DNA from: Elephas maximus indicus
Lineage: Eukaryota > Chordata > Mammalia > Proboscidea > Elephantidae
Direction: 5' to 3'
Length of the DNA stretch: 64,000 nucleotides
Assembly (NCBI RefSeq): GCF_024166365.1
Contig: NC_064822.1
Location: 149,364,823 to 149,428,822, forward strand
The translations under genes and the position numbers were made by a program. Positions 21,545 to 32,032 of this stretch are shown here, one piece after another. The notes beneath the pieces were generated by a model, which did not search any database, was not told the DNA's origin, and saw only the letters and a program-made list of their open reading frames with translations. Every line of letters begins with the position of its first letter. The stretch's first letter is position 1.

Positions 21545-23304
21545 TCAAAAATATTAATCATTTAAAAGTGGTTGCAGCAATATATACACAGGGAATTGCC
21601 AGAAATTCAAGTCAGATTCAGAAGCAGACATGGAACCAGGGATATCACTGCTGATGTCAGATAGATCGTGGCTCAAAGTAGAGAATACCAGAAAGATGTT
21701 TACCTGTGTTTTATTGACTATGCAAAGGCACTCAACTGTGTGGACTTTAACAAATTATGGATAACATTGCAAGGAATGGGAATTCCAGAACACTTAATTG
21801 TGCTCATGTGGAACCTGTTCATAGATCAAGAGGCAGTCATTTGGACAGAACAAGGGGATACTGTGTGGTTTAAAGTCAGAAAAGGTGTGGATCAGGGTTG
21901 TTTCCTTTCACCATACCTGTTCAATCTGTACGCTGAGCAAATAATCTGAGAAAATGGGCTATATGAAGAAGAATGTAGCATCAGGATTGGAGGAAGACTT
22001 ATTAACAACCTGCATTATGCAGATGACACAGCCTTGCTTGCTGAAAGTGAAGAGGGCTTGAAGCACTTACTGATGAAGATCAAAGACCGCAGCCTTCAGG
22101 ATGGATTATATCTCGACATAAGGAAAACAAAAACCCTTACAACTGGACCAGTAAGCAACATCATGATAAACAGAGAAAAAAATTGAAAGTTGTTGAGGAT
22201 TTCATTTTACTTGGATCCACAATCAACATCTATCATGATTTGAATTGTATCCCCCCAAAATATGTGTCAACTTGGTTAGGCCATGATTCCTAGTATTGTG
22301 TGGTTTTCCTCCATTTTGTGATTGCAATTTTATGTTAAAGATGATTAAGGGTGGGATTGTAATACCTTACTAAGGTCACATCCCTGATCCCATGTAAAGG
22401 GAATTTCTCTGGAATGTGGCCTGCACCACCTTTTATCTTACAAAAGAAAAAGGAAAGGGAAGCAAGCAGAGAGTGGGGACCTCATGTCACCGAGAAAGTA
22501 GGACTGGAGCAGAGCGCGTCCTCTGAACCCAGGGTCCCTGAGCCTGAGAAGCATCTCGACAAGGGAAGATTGACAAGAAAAACCTTTCTCTAGAGCTGAC
22601 AGAGAGAGAAGGACTTCCCCTAGAGCCGACACCTTGAATTTGGACTTCTAGGCTACTCAACTGTGAGAGAATAAATTTCTGTTTGTAAAAGCCATACACT
22701 TGTGGTATTTCTGGTATAACAGCACTAGATTACTAAAACATCCATGCAATTAGCAGTCAAGAAATCAAAAAGACTCATTGCACTGGGCATATCTGCAAAA
22801 GAACTCTTTAAATTGTTGAAAAGTAAAGATGTCACCTTGAAGAATGAGGTGTGCTTCATGCAAGTCATGGTGTTTTCAGTCACCTTATATGCATACAAAA
22901 GCTGGACAATGAATAAGGAAGACCAAAGAAGAATTGATGCTGTTGAATTGTGGTACTGATGGAGAAAACTGAATATACCATGGACTGTCAAAAGAACGAA
23001 CAAATCTGTTTTGGAAGAAGTACAACCATAATGTTCTTTAGGAGCAAGGACGGCAAGACTACATCTCACATACTTTGGACATGTTATCAGTCCCTGGGGA
23101 AGGACATCATGCTTGGTAAAGTAGAGGGCCAATGAAAAAGAGGAAGACCCTCAATGAGATGGATTGATGAAGTGGCTACAACAGTGGGCTCAAGCAAAAC
23201 AACGATCGTGAGGAGGACACAGGACTGGGCAGTATTTCATTCTGTTGTACATAGGGTCACTATGACTCAGAACTGCCTGGTCAGTGCCTAACAACAACAA
23301 CAAA
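21545..23304 (+). mobile_element. 5'-truncated RTE LINE split by a solo LTR
   Basis: A sense RTE from the RT domain (GGGAATTGCCAGAAATTCAA at about 21591) to the CAACAACAACAA tail. An open stretch at 21668-21949 encodes the motif A region (VYLCFIDYAKALNC) and a QGCFLSPYLFN-type motif. The YADD catalytic box is intact at 22016-22027. A MaLR-type solo LTR (22231-22740) interrupts it between the LLGSTIN codons and the SSQEIK codons. The 3' half resumes at 22741 and runs to 23304. Stops and frameshifts make it inactive. Confidence 0.9.
22231..22740 (+). mobile_element. MaLR-type solo LTR inside RTE
   Basis: A 510-bp LTR that begins TATCATGATTTGAATTGTAT with the C-rich CCCCCCAAAA block. It continues through GGCCATGATTCCTAGTATTG and ends CACTAGATTACTAAAACA. 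An AATAAA signal lies near the 3' end (about 22669). ACATC at 22226-22230 recurs at 22738-22742, overlapping the LTR end, so the exact TSD is ambiguous. The family is the same as the LTRs at 26.5, 31.3 and 40.2-42.2 kb. Confidence 0.88.
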
Positions 23305-23320
23305 TGTGGGTTTGTATATA

Positions 23321-23795
23321 CAGGTAGTCCCTGACTTTTGACATGTTCGAGTTACACGAACTGGGCTTATAATTTTTTTTTTTTTTTGGTACATCTTATC
23401 ATTAGTAATATGTACTACATTGTAGCCTATAATTTACTGATGTCATCATATCTGTAAGTTTATAGGTAATGTTTTCATCCTCCCAAACAAAGATTGTATT
23501 TGTAAATACTGAAAATAAGAGGCAATAATACTGGAAAAAAAAAAAATGAGGTATTCGACTTACATCACAAGTGACTTACCATGGAGTCTTCGGAACTTAA
23601 CCTCATCTTAAGTCGGGAATGGTAGTGGTTAATTGCTATGGCTGCTAACCAAAGGGTCAGCAGTTTGAATTCGCCAGGCACTCCTTGGAAACTCTATGGG
23701 GCAGTTCTCCTCTGTCCTATAGGGTCTCTATGAGTTGGAATCAACTCAACAGCACTGGGTTTGGTTTTTTTGGTTTTTAAGTCAGGAATTATCTG
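23321..23795. mobile_element. TA-flanked MITE (Tigger-like) split by a SINE
   Basis: The left terminus is CAGGTAGTCCCTGACTT (23321-23337). The reverse complement of the right terminus is CAGATAATTCCTGACTT, matching at 14 of 17 positions. TA lies directly outside both ends (23319-23320, 23796-23797). A second inverted pair (GACTTACATCACAAGTGACT around 23560) lies inside. There is no coding capacity. A SINE sits in the right terminal repeat. TA target and CAG termini fit a Tc1-mariner/pogo-type nonautonomous DNA transposon. Confidence 0.82.
23621..23777 (+). mobile_element. AfroSINE inside MITE terminal repeat
   Basis: The body runs GGTAGTGGTTAATTGC, GGCTGCTAACCAAAGGGTCA, CTCCTTGGAAACTCTATGGG, GGGTCTCTATGAGTTGGAAT, then GGGTTTGG and a T-rich tail. 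TAAGTCGGGAAT (23609-23620) and TAAGTCAGGAAT (23778-23789) are the TSD, made from the MITE's right inverted repeat. The extreme 5' end of the SINE is missing by a few bases. Confidence 0.93.
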
Positions 23796-23799
23796 TACA

Positions 23800-24419
23800 G
23801 AACACTTACAAAAACTCCAGTAATATTTTAGCACTAATTCATATAGATTCACTTTAACTCAGTTCTCAGTTAATTTTATTTTTCATTTCTTTTTCAGTTC
23901 CTAGAAAATCTTAAACTTAAGTATTCTTCTCAAGGTTCTAGACTCCTCTTCATTCTATTTAGTTTAACCAGATTATAATGCTTGTACTGTGCTCGGCATC
24001 TAAAGAACCAAAACAACACATTGCCTAGTAGACATATGATTGATCCTATAATGCATCCTATGAAGCTATTACTCCTATTCCCCTCTTAACCTCACTCAGT
24101 CTTTGTCTTTATCCCATGCTCTCATCTTCCCTATAGGGTTAGAGCAAAATGGAGATATCCCCTTTTCAAAGAGAGCCCTAATCTCCTTTGCATTCTCTTT
24201 CAAAGTCTCACCTTCCCTATTATTAACTCTTCTTTTAAACCTTATCAGTCTCTTTCTACTAGTTCCATGCTACATTTCTCACAAGTTTTTCAAATCATCA
24301 TTTGACTTTCTTGATTTCTGTATAAGCAATGCTTTTTCTCTATTTACTTGCCCAACATTATATTTACTCCTTTCATAGTATGGTTCTAGAATTCCCTTTC
24401 CTTTGTGACTCTCTCTTCA
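23800..24419. other. Unassigned AT-rich DNA
   Basis: No clear feature. The right part may already belong to the degraded LINE that follows. Confidence 0.4.
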
Positions 24420-25050
24420 AGTTTCCAATGGCAATACTTTCACAGTCCTCATACTTTTGTAACTCTCTAATGCATTCGACGGTGTTGACCACATTCAAAA
24501 CACAAAGGTCTGTTTTAAATTCTCATCAATCCTCATTACTTATTTACCTGGAGTCTGTTATATGAAATTACAGTGCTATGTCCTATAAAGTATAAACAGG
24601 CCCTAGCTTTAAGGGACTTAGAATATGTAGAAAATACCCATAAGAAAAGGCGTTACACACATTATAGTGTAAATAATTCTTGATTTATGGGACAGTACTA
24701 AGCACAAATTGCCCATAGCATTGAATGTTGTTAAAAACCATGTACATTTTAAATTTACTCTTCCCACAATTTCTAGAACACTACTCTCTTTTTAATGCCC
24801 CTCATCATTCCATTATCCTTTTTTAACGTTATTTCACTGACTTGTCTCTCCTCTGCCACTTCATTTTGGCTGCTTAAGGTTTCTGGATCACATTCTTTCC
24901 CCTCTCTATTTACACTGTCTGAATGGCTGTATTCCTGTCACTGTCTGGATGTCATATCAACCAGCATCTAGATTTTGATGATATCTATCATATCCATACC
25001 TATGTCATCATTTTATATGGAACACAACTGTGACATATTTCTCATGCCCA
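24420..25050 (+). mobile_element. Possible degraded L2 RT region
   Basis: AATGCATTCGACGGTGTTGACCA near 24470 translates to AFDGVDH, the RT motif A of L2/CR1 LINEs. The later CTGTCTGGATGTCATATC and adjoining text resemble downstream L2 sequence. Everything between is strongly decayed, so this is a weak call. Confidence 0.4.
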
Positions 25051-25167
25051 CATCTACTAACTTCATAAAAAAAACAACAAAAAAAACTTCATATAGACTC
25101 ATAATTCACTAACTGGAATAATACCATTTATTTTTAAGTATACTTTTAGATATTTTGATAGCAAATA

Positions 25168-25388
25168 CTGATCAGTTCCTGGAGAAGGACATCATGCTTG
25201 GTAAAGTAGAGGGTCGGCAAAAAAGAGGAAGACCCTCAATGAGATGGACTGACATAGGGGCTGCAACAATGGGCTCAAGCATAGCAACAATTGTGAGGAT
25301 GGCACAGGACCGGGCACTGTTTCGTTCTATTGTGCGTAGGGTTGCTATGAGTCAAAACCGACTGGACAGCCCTTAACAACAACAATAT
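25168..25388 (+). mobile_element. Short RTE 3' end
   Basis: Only the last 220 bp of the RTE are present, from GATCAGTTCCTGGAGAAGGA to CCTTAACAACAACAA. It encodes the C-terminal GRPSMRWTD-like tail in an open frame that ends MSQNRLDSP. No TSD was seen. Confidence 0.88.
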
Positions 25389-26505
25389 TAATTAAAAATT
25401 TGAAAGATATAAAATGGTATATAGGGAAAATTTTCCCTTCCTTTCTGGACTCTAACTACCCAGTTTCTCTTGTCAGAAACAACTAAGGTTGTCAGTTACT
25501 CATGTACCTTTAAAAAATTATTCCATTCTTATACAAGTAAATAAGTATACACTCATTTTTATTCCTTTTTTTAATGTATGTAATTTATTTTCCATAAACA
25601 ATAATTTTCCTTTTGAATGTCATGAATCTTTTAAATAAGTTTAATAGTATGAACAAAAGTAGGATTTTTAGAAAAAATCAAAATCATGGAGTACTTAGAT
25701 AAATTAATATCAAATTGTGTTTATATTCAAAAGTCTGGTCCTTTCCTTTGAAATAAGTGGAGACCATTGTAACTGAGGAGGGAGTGAATTAACACATTTG
25801 TTTTTCTATATAGAGACTTATATAACTCCACTGTAATTTGAATAAGTTAGGGATTCTGAGAAATACTTACCAAAGGGCACAAACACCCATACATATCTCC
25901 AAGGACGACCCTCCAGGAAATGGGTTTCTCATAGTTCAATTACTACAAGATCTATCTTAGAAGGGGCAAGGATTCTGAATATTTAGATGATATTATCCCG
26001 TACCCCCTCATGAAAATTACAATGTTTCAAATGTAATACCTTGAAGTAACAACAATATATGGAATAGATTCAATAGTGAATGATTCCCGGCCTGGATTCT
26101 GAGTGTAGAGTAAGTGGGAAGCAGAGGAAAGAAACACCTGCTTCTAAAACTAACTAACATGATGACAGCGAACACTGAAAGTCCTAGTTCTGAATCTCAA
26201 TGAAAATTCACCCAAACGTGGTGTTATTAATCCGGCTCAGGCACTGCATGGGAACTTGAAGAGGGTCACTAACACAGGGAGAAATTAGGGCTGTTTTGGG
26301 CATGAGTCTCAGAAATACAAGTATTAGAAGTGACAGGGAGATGGAATGAAGGGAAGGAGGGCAGAAAAGGGTTGCTCATCCTGAAATCTCACCAGTTTGC
26401 CATTTAGACATTCATCAGAATTTTCATAGAATCAGGAGGTGTGAACTCAAATTCCTCCAGCTCCACGTAGAAACACAGAAAGCTCAGGATTTATAATCCT
26501 ATACA
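25389..26505. other. Unassigned DNA
   Basis: No gene or repeat family is recognised. Composition is less AT-rich from about 26090 on. Confidence 0.45.
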
Positions 26506-26510
26506 CATGT

Positions 26511-27014
26511 TGTTTTAGTCATCTAGTGCTGCTGTAACAGAAATATCACAAGTGGATGGCTTTAACAAACAGAAGTTTATTCTCTCACAGTCTAGTAGGC
26601 TACAAGTCCAAATTCAGGGCATCAGCTCCGGAGGAAAGCTTTTTCTGTCAGTGCTGAAGGAAGGTCCTTGTCATTAATCTTCTCCTGGACTAGGAACTTC
26701 TTCACACAGGACCCCCAGGTCCAAAGGACACGCTCTGCCCCCGGTGTTTTCTTGGTGTTATAAGGTCCCCTCGTGTCTCTCTCCTCACTCCTCTGTTTTA
26801 TATCTCAAAAGAGATTAGCTGAAGACACTATCTAATCTTGTAGATTTCATCAATATAACTACTAATCCATCTCATTAACATCACAGTGATAGAATTTATA
26901 ACACACAGGAAAATCACATCAGATGATAAAATGGTAGACAATCATACAATACTGGGAATCATGGCCTAGCCAAGTTGACAGGTATTTTGGGGGGACACAA
27001 TTCAATCCATGATA
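26511..27014 (-). mobile_element. MaLR-type solo LTR, antisense, perfect 5-bp TSD
   Basis: On the minus strand it begins TATCATGGATTGAATTGTGT with the C6 block and ends GACTAAAACA. CATGT flanks both ends (26506-26510 and 27015-27019). The 5-bp duplication fits ERVL/MaLR elements. Same family as the other LTRs here, with the TATCATGG start shared with the 22.2-kb copy. Confidence 0.92.
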
Positions 27015-27053
27015 CATGTACACACAGACATCCAGGAAACCTTAAATAACTTC

Positions 27054-28045
27054 TTGTTGTTGTTGTTAGGTGCCATCGAGTCAGTTCTGGTTAGAAGCCC
27101 CATGTACAACAGAACAAAAACTGTCCGGTCCTGCGCCATCCTCACAATCATTGTTATGCTCGAGCCCATTGTTACAGCCACTGTGTCAATCCATCTCATT
27201 AAGTGTCTTCCTGTTTTTCAATGACCCTTTACTTTACCAAGCATGATGACCTTCTCCAGGGACTGATCCATCCTGACAACATGTATAAAGTATGTGAGAC
27301 ATAATCTTGCTATCCTTGCTTCTAAGGAGCATTCTGGTTGTACTTCTTACAAGACAGATTTGTTCGTTCTTTTGGCAGTCCATGGCATATTCAATATTCT
27401 TCATCAAGACCACAATTCAAAGGCGTCAATTCTTCTTCGGCCTTCCTTATTCATTGTCCAGCTTTCACATGCATAGGAGGCGATTGAAAACACCTGGCTT
27501 AGGTCAGGCGCACCTTAGTCTTTAAGGTGACATCTTAGCTTTTCAACACTTTAAAGCGGTCTTTTGCAACAGATTTGCCCAATGCAATGCGTCTTTTGAT
27601 TTCTTGACTGCTGCTCTTTTTAGGCATGTTGATTGTGGATCCAGGTAAAATGAAATTCTTGACAACTTCAGTGTTTTCGCCATTTATCATTATGCAGTTT
27701 ATTGGTTCAGTTGTGAGGATTTTTGTTTTCTTTATGTTGGGAAAACCTGGTGGCATACTGGTTAAGAGCTACGGCTGCTAACCAAAAGGTTGGCAGTTTG
27801 AATACAGCAAGTGCTCCTTGGAAACCCTATGGGGCAGTTCTACTCTGTCCTACAGGGTCACTATGAGTCAGAATTGACTCAGTGGTAATGGGCAATGGGC
27901 TTCTAATGCTGAGGTGTAATCCATATTGAAGGCTGTAGTCTTTGATTTTCATCAGTCAGTGCTTCATGTCCTCTTCACTTTCAGCAAGCAAGGTCGTGTC
28001 ATCTGCATAATGTTAATGAGTCTTTCTGCAACCCTGATGCCCCTG
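27054..28045 (-). mobile_element. 5'-truncated RTE LINE with nested SINE and TSD
   Basis: An antisense RTE from the TTGTTGTTGTTGTTAGGTGC tail to the RT region encoding the GIRIG residues. TAAATAACTTC (27043-27053) and TAAATAACTAC (28046-28056) form an 11-bp TSD with one mismatch. The SINE at 27740-27900 interrupts it. It lies between the PTPN3 pseudogene and a solo LTR. Confidence 0.93.
27740..27900 (+). mobile_element. AfroSINE nested in RTE
   Basis: The SINE starts GGAAAACCTGGTGGCATACT and passes GGCTGCTAACCAAAAGGTTG and GGGTCACTATGAGTCAGAAT. It ends in an unusual GGTAATGGGCAATGGGC double copy of the terminal motif. The flanks TTCTTTATGTTG (27728-27739) and TTCTAATGCTG (27901-27911) are the RTE target duplicated with small differences. 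Confidence 0.9.
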
Positions 28046-28056
28046 TAAATAACTAC

Positions 28057-30433
28057 ACCATCTTATTTTTAGGAAACACAGCACTACTGGCATTCCCTCT
28101 GAATTGTCCAAGAATGGCTTATAGGGTTATGTTAATGTCTAGGGAGGAAAGCATTAGAACAGGCCCCAAACTGAAATCATTTTTGTTTATACCTCTCCAT
28201 AGGAATAACAGATCTAAATGATGCTGTGCATAATGGCATGGGTATCTACACAGTCCCTGTGTACACAATACCTTCTCTATAGTAATGTAATGTAAAGTAT
28301 CTGGGTTCAATTGTGCTCATTCTTTTCCCACAGCTTAATCAGACTCCTCTTGCTTCTTTCAGAGAGGTCTGTCCTTAAGGAACATGCCCTCAGGAAAGAA
28401 AAATGAAGGCTATCATGGTTGTCTTAATTGGGATCCAGCATTTGGACTAAGCCGTCTTCATAAACACAAAAAATCACTTTACACACAAGCTTGTATTGGC
28501 TTCATAACTGCACTATCATGGCACACTGGTCTAGAATTTTCTGGATAATATTCATTGGGTAAATGGGCAGTTTTCTCTCTATTAAGTACATGGCTGTTGA
28601 CATAGTGACCAACACACTGGTTTGACCTATTCCAGAACTGCAGTGAACTAAGATGGGTTCATTGTCCACTCTCAAGGACCTCATATAGTTAGAAAATTCC
28701 AAAAAGTCTGAGGGATCATGGGGAACACTGTGGTTGGGCCATGGGATGCACTGGAGGTGGGTGTCTGTGTGTTCTCCCATCTTGGTGCTTGTGACCAGCA
28801 TTTCTCATAATAAGTGATAATTTTTTTTTTTTTTTAATATGAAAGCTACTATGTTCCCCAGTGTCTAGAGGATTGGGCCAGTACTGATGACATTTGGACC
28901 ACCCTCACTCTGTAAGAGGTGTTAACATAATGAGGTGTGATAACTTTGATCCCAGACCACTTGTCAAAACTATACACAGGTATGTGACAGGGATCCCACA
29001 GTGGCAGTGTATTTGTTCACAAGGAGTAGAAATTTCGTGCTCACATAACTTGCATTAATTCCCTCTAACAATGCCTGGCAACACATCTTTACATCAGTTT
29101 TTGTCAAATATTTGAATCAGCCTTGCAAATGTGATGCCAAATCAGGTTTCTTTCTGTAGAGTTGCTCAAACTGGATCAGCATAGTTCCACTTTCTATGTC
29201 CTTCCACGGATCTCTCTAAAGTGCCCTCACTTCCCGGACATGTGGGGTAAGTGGTCTCTGGGAAAAGCCAGTTCTCTACATCTTCAGATTTGATATGTGG
29301 AAATGAATGGACAACTTCCTCTTGATCACCAGGTCCAGCTCCCACATGTTGGACTCCCAAATGGCTTTGAGGAACAACACCACTTGATCATGGAAGTGAC
29401 CAGAAATAACCCATCCATTGATTAACAAGATTTGATCACCTTCATTCAACTTAATGAGTGAAGGTGTCTGCAGGTGACTCTGGGTTTATCCTTGATAACA
29501 CAAGAGGCATCTTCTAATCCACTATTCCCTTAATATTAAATTTGAATTTTCCATTTTCATCTGACATGATATGGATCAAGAATAAGTAGCAGTAACCATC
29601 AACCATCACCACTCTTGTCATAGTAGTATTGTCCGGAGTCCCCGGAGGAGAGCCTTTTGGTTTTTCCTTGGTAGTAAGCTAAGAACTGCTAGTCGGCTCA
29701 TCCGGTAAGCAAGACCTTGGAGCGTTTGAAAATGGAGGTGCAGGAGATGAATTATGGGTCAAGTAGTTTTGTGTGGATTGTTCTTATATATACTGTCTTA
29801 GGGAGGACATCGGTCCTGAGGAATCTCAGAATTACTGTCTTTTGTGGACAGGGAGCCCTTGTATGTATAAAATACATCTTCCGTTTCCATAAGGCACATC
29901 ATTTTGTTCACAAAATTGTCTGTAGGAGCCTATCTTTGGATTTTCTGCTGGAACAGAGAATTTCACCAGCTGAGAGTAATAGTATCAGATGAAGAAGGCA
30001 GACTTTTGGTTTCTAAATGTTCTGCTGATAAAGATCTCCATGTGAATAGGTTCTATGTCATCCCTTCAGTCACCTTTTTGCAATACAGGTTATTTACCTA
30101 TTTTGGGGGGTTTACAGAGCCCAGAATCCAATACTGAGAACATTCTTTTCTTGAGGTAGTAGCTTCTTTTCCTGAAAGAATACACTGGATTTTCATAACT
30201 TTTTGCAAAATCAGTAATTTAACATGTTGAAGACCACAATATATTCCCTGGATTTAGTCTGTTTTAGTTGCTAATGTATAAAGAACATTTTTCCTTTTGA
30301 AATAATTTTTTGGAATGTTCACCAAAGAATAAAAACTTGTGCAAATATATTTTTGGTGTACAGCGATGCCTGCAGAAGCAATTCCAATCATTAGTTCTAA
30401 ATTGTTCAGGTCCCTACCACTGTGCAACATGCA
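28057..30433 (-). pseudogene. PTPN3: Processed pseudogene of PTPN3 (PTPH1)
   Basis: PTPN3 is a cytoplasmic protein tyrosine phosphatase with FERM, PDZ and PTP domains. The minus strand carries an intron-free, broken copy. The FERM end is at about 30427-30290 ([20 protein letters not shown], then KYICTSFY). A linker follows, then the PDZ start near 29620 (DENGKFKFN in a shifted frame) and PDZ residues to about 29330. The PTP domain lies at 28801-28500, and the end codons MLDPN stop at 28424. Downstream sequence to 28057 is probably 3' UTR. Domain order and the roughly 2.0-kb span match a spliced cDNA truncated in the FERM domain. WPDHGVP reads WPNHSVP (28741-28721), and the signature HCSAGIGRTG reads [10 protein letters not shown] (28645-28616), with the catalytic arginine replaced by glutamine. 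Frameshifts, stops and a T-run at about 28820 confirm it is dead. Confidence 0.9.
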
Positions 30434-30570
30434 ACAATGGACAAATAGGAAACTTAATACATATGTGTGAGGTTTTAGCATCTGCTTATCATGGCTGCAA
30501 ATTATTAATTGCAACAAACTATTTGTAAAAATAAAGAAATATCAATTTTTAAGTTCCTAATACAACCTAA

Positions 30571-30748
30571 GTGACCCTGGTGATGCAAGTGGTTAAGCAC
30601 TCAGCTGCTAACCCAAAGGTTTGGTGTTCCAACCTACCAGCTGCTCTGCTTCCGTAAAGATTTATAGCCTTGGAAACCCTATGGGGCAATTTTACTTGTC
30701 CTACAGGGTCACTACGAGTGAGAATAGACTTAATGGCAGTGGGTTTGG
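30571..30748 (+). mobile_element. AfroSINE, longer variant
   Basis: GACCCTGGTGATGCAAGTGG (A-box region), GGTTAAGCACTCAGCTGCTA, then an extra CTGCTTCCGTAAAGATTTAT segment before GCCTTGGAAACCCTATGGGG, and GGGTCACTACGAGTGAGAAT at the end. The extra middle segment distinguishes this type from the shorter copies at 10.4 and 62.5 kb. No clear TSD. Confidence 0.88.
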
Positions 30749-30749
30749 A

Positions 30750-31315
30750 ATATAAGCTATTTTTATATTTTGGTGGAGAGTTAAGTTTTTAACAAGTTCA
30801 AATATATTTAGCACTTTGAAGCAGTGGGTAATAGCTGAGTGAGCTCCATATTCTGACTATGCTGTACAGGTCATGGTTGGTATCTTGACTGACCTGGATA
30901 ATATATATCATGGGGGAAGGTAGATCGTTTTTCTTTTTTTGTATATCTCAACCAACATCTCCTCTTGTGTTCTGTGTTTTTAATGGGAGCTGCCATCTTC
31001 TTATGGACCACTAGTGGGGCAGGGAGGAGTCACTTTACCCAAGGTGGAGTATTCTCTCTTCCCTCACCTATGTGGCCACAGTTGATTAAGCAGATGCAAA
31101 CCTACCACAATCAGAATGCTTCCCCAGGTCCTTTTCACCCAGAAGGAGAAATCTAGTGTTATCTTTCCCTAGGAGTGAATCTGGGGCCTTCTGGTGACCA
31201 TATTTTCAGGCATCACAAATGAGGACAGAGATATGAACAGAATAAAGCTACCATACTAGGATCAGAGACTCTCCAGTGCAAGATTCTTATGTTATTTACC
31301 TTTTATTCATCTTTG
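30750..31315. other. Unassigned DNA
   Basis: Moderately GC-rich between 30960 and 31250, with no recognised repeat or domain. An ancient LTR cannot be excluded. Confidence 0.4.
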
Positions 31316-31320
31316 TATCT

Positions 31321-31803
31321 TGTCATGGATTGAATATGTTTCCCCCAAAATGTGTTTATCAGTTTGGCTGGGCCATGATTCCTGGTATTGTATGATTTTC
31401 CTGTATATTGTAAATCCTGCCTCTGTGATATTAATGAGGGAGGATGGGCAGCAGTTGTGTTAGGGAGGCAGGACTCAATCTACAAAATTGGATTGTGTCT
31501 TGAGGCAATTTCTTGAGATATAAAAGAGAGAAGCCAGCAGACAGACAGGGGAACCTCATATGAGCAAGAAAGGAGCACAGGAACAGCACGCGATCCTGCG
31601 CAGAGAAGCTCCTAGTCCAGGGGAAAATTGAGGAAAAGGCCAACGGAGAGAGAATGCCTTTCCCCTGGAACTGACGTCCTGAATTTGGACTTTTAGTCTA
31701 CTTTACTGTGAGGAAATAAACTTCTCTTTGTGAAACCCACCCACCTGTAGTACTTCTGTTATCCCACTACCCACTGCTATAGCAGCACTAGATAACTAAG
31801 ACA
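31321..31803 (+). mobile_element. MaLR-type solo LTR
   Basis: It begins TGTCATGGATTGAATATGTT and ends ATAACTAAGACA, with AATAAA near 31718. The flanks are TATCT (31316-31320) and AATCT (31804-31808), a 5-bp TSD with one mismatch. A short CCCACTACCCACTGCTATAG insertion lies before the 3' end relative to sister LTRs. Confidence 0.9.
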
Positions 31804-32032
31804 AATCTCCATAACTTAGTTATGCCAATCACATTTAAGATGTTTAATAAATATTGTATGGTTAGCTCAACAAATTACTTTCTCCAATATGGGCTAGAAG
31901 ATCAGTAGTTTTTATTTAATGTGAATTTTGGCCTGGTCTAATTGTTGAAAAACTTTCTAAAAGGCCTCCAGATTCTAACAGTAAACACAGATATTTAAGA
32001 AGATCCCAAGTCCAGAAGTCTAACTTTCTCTT

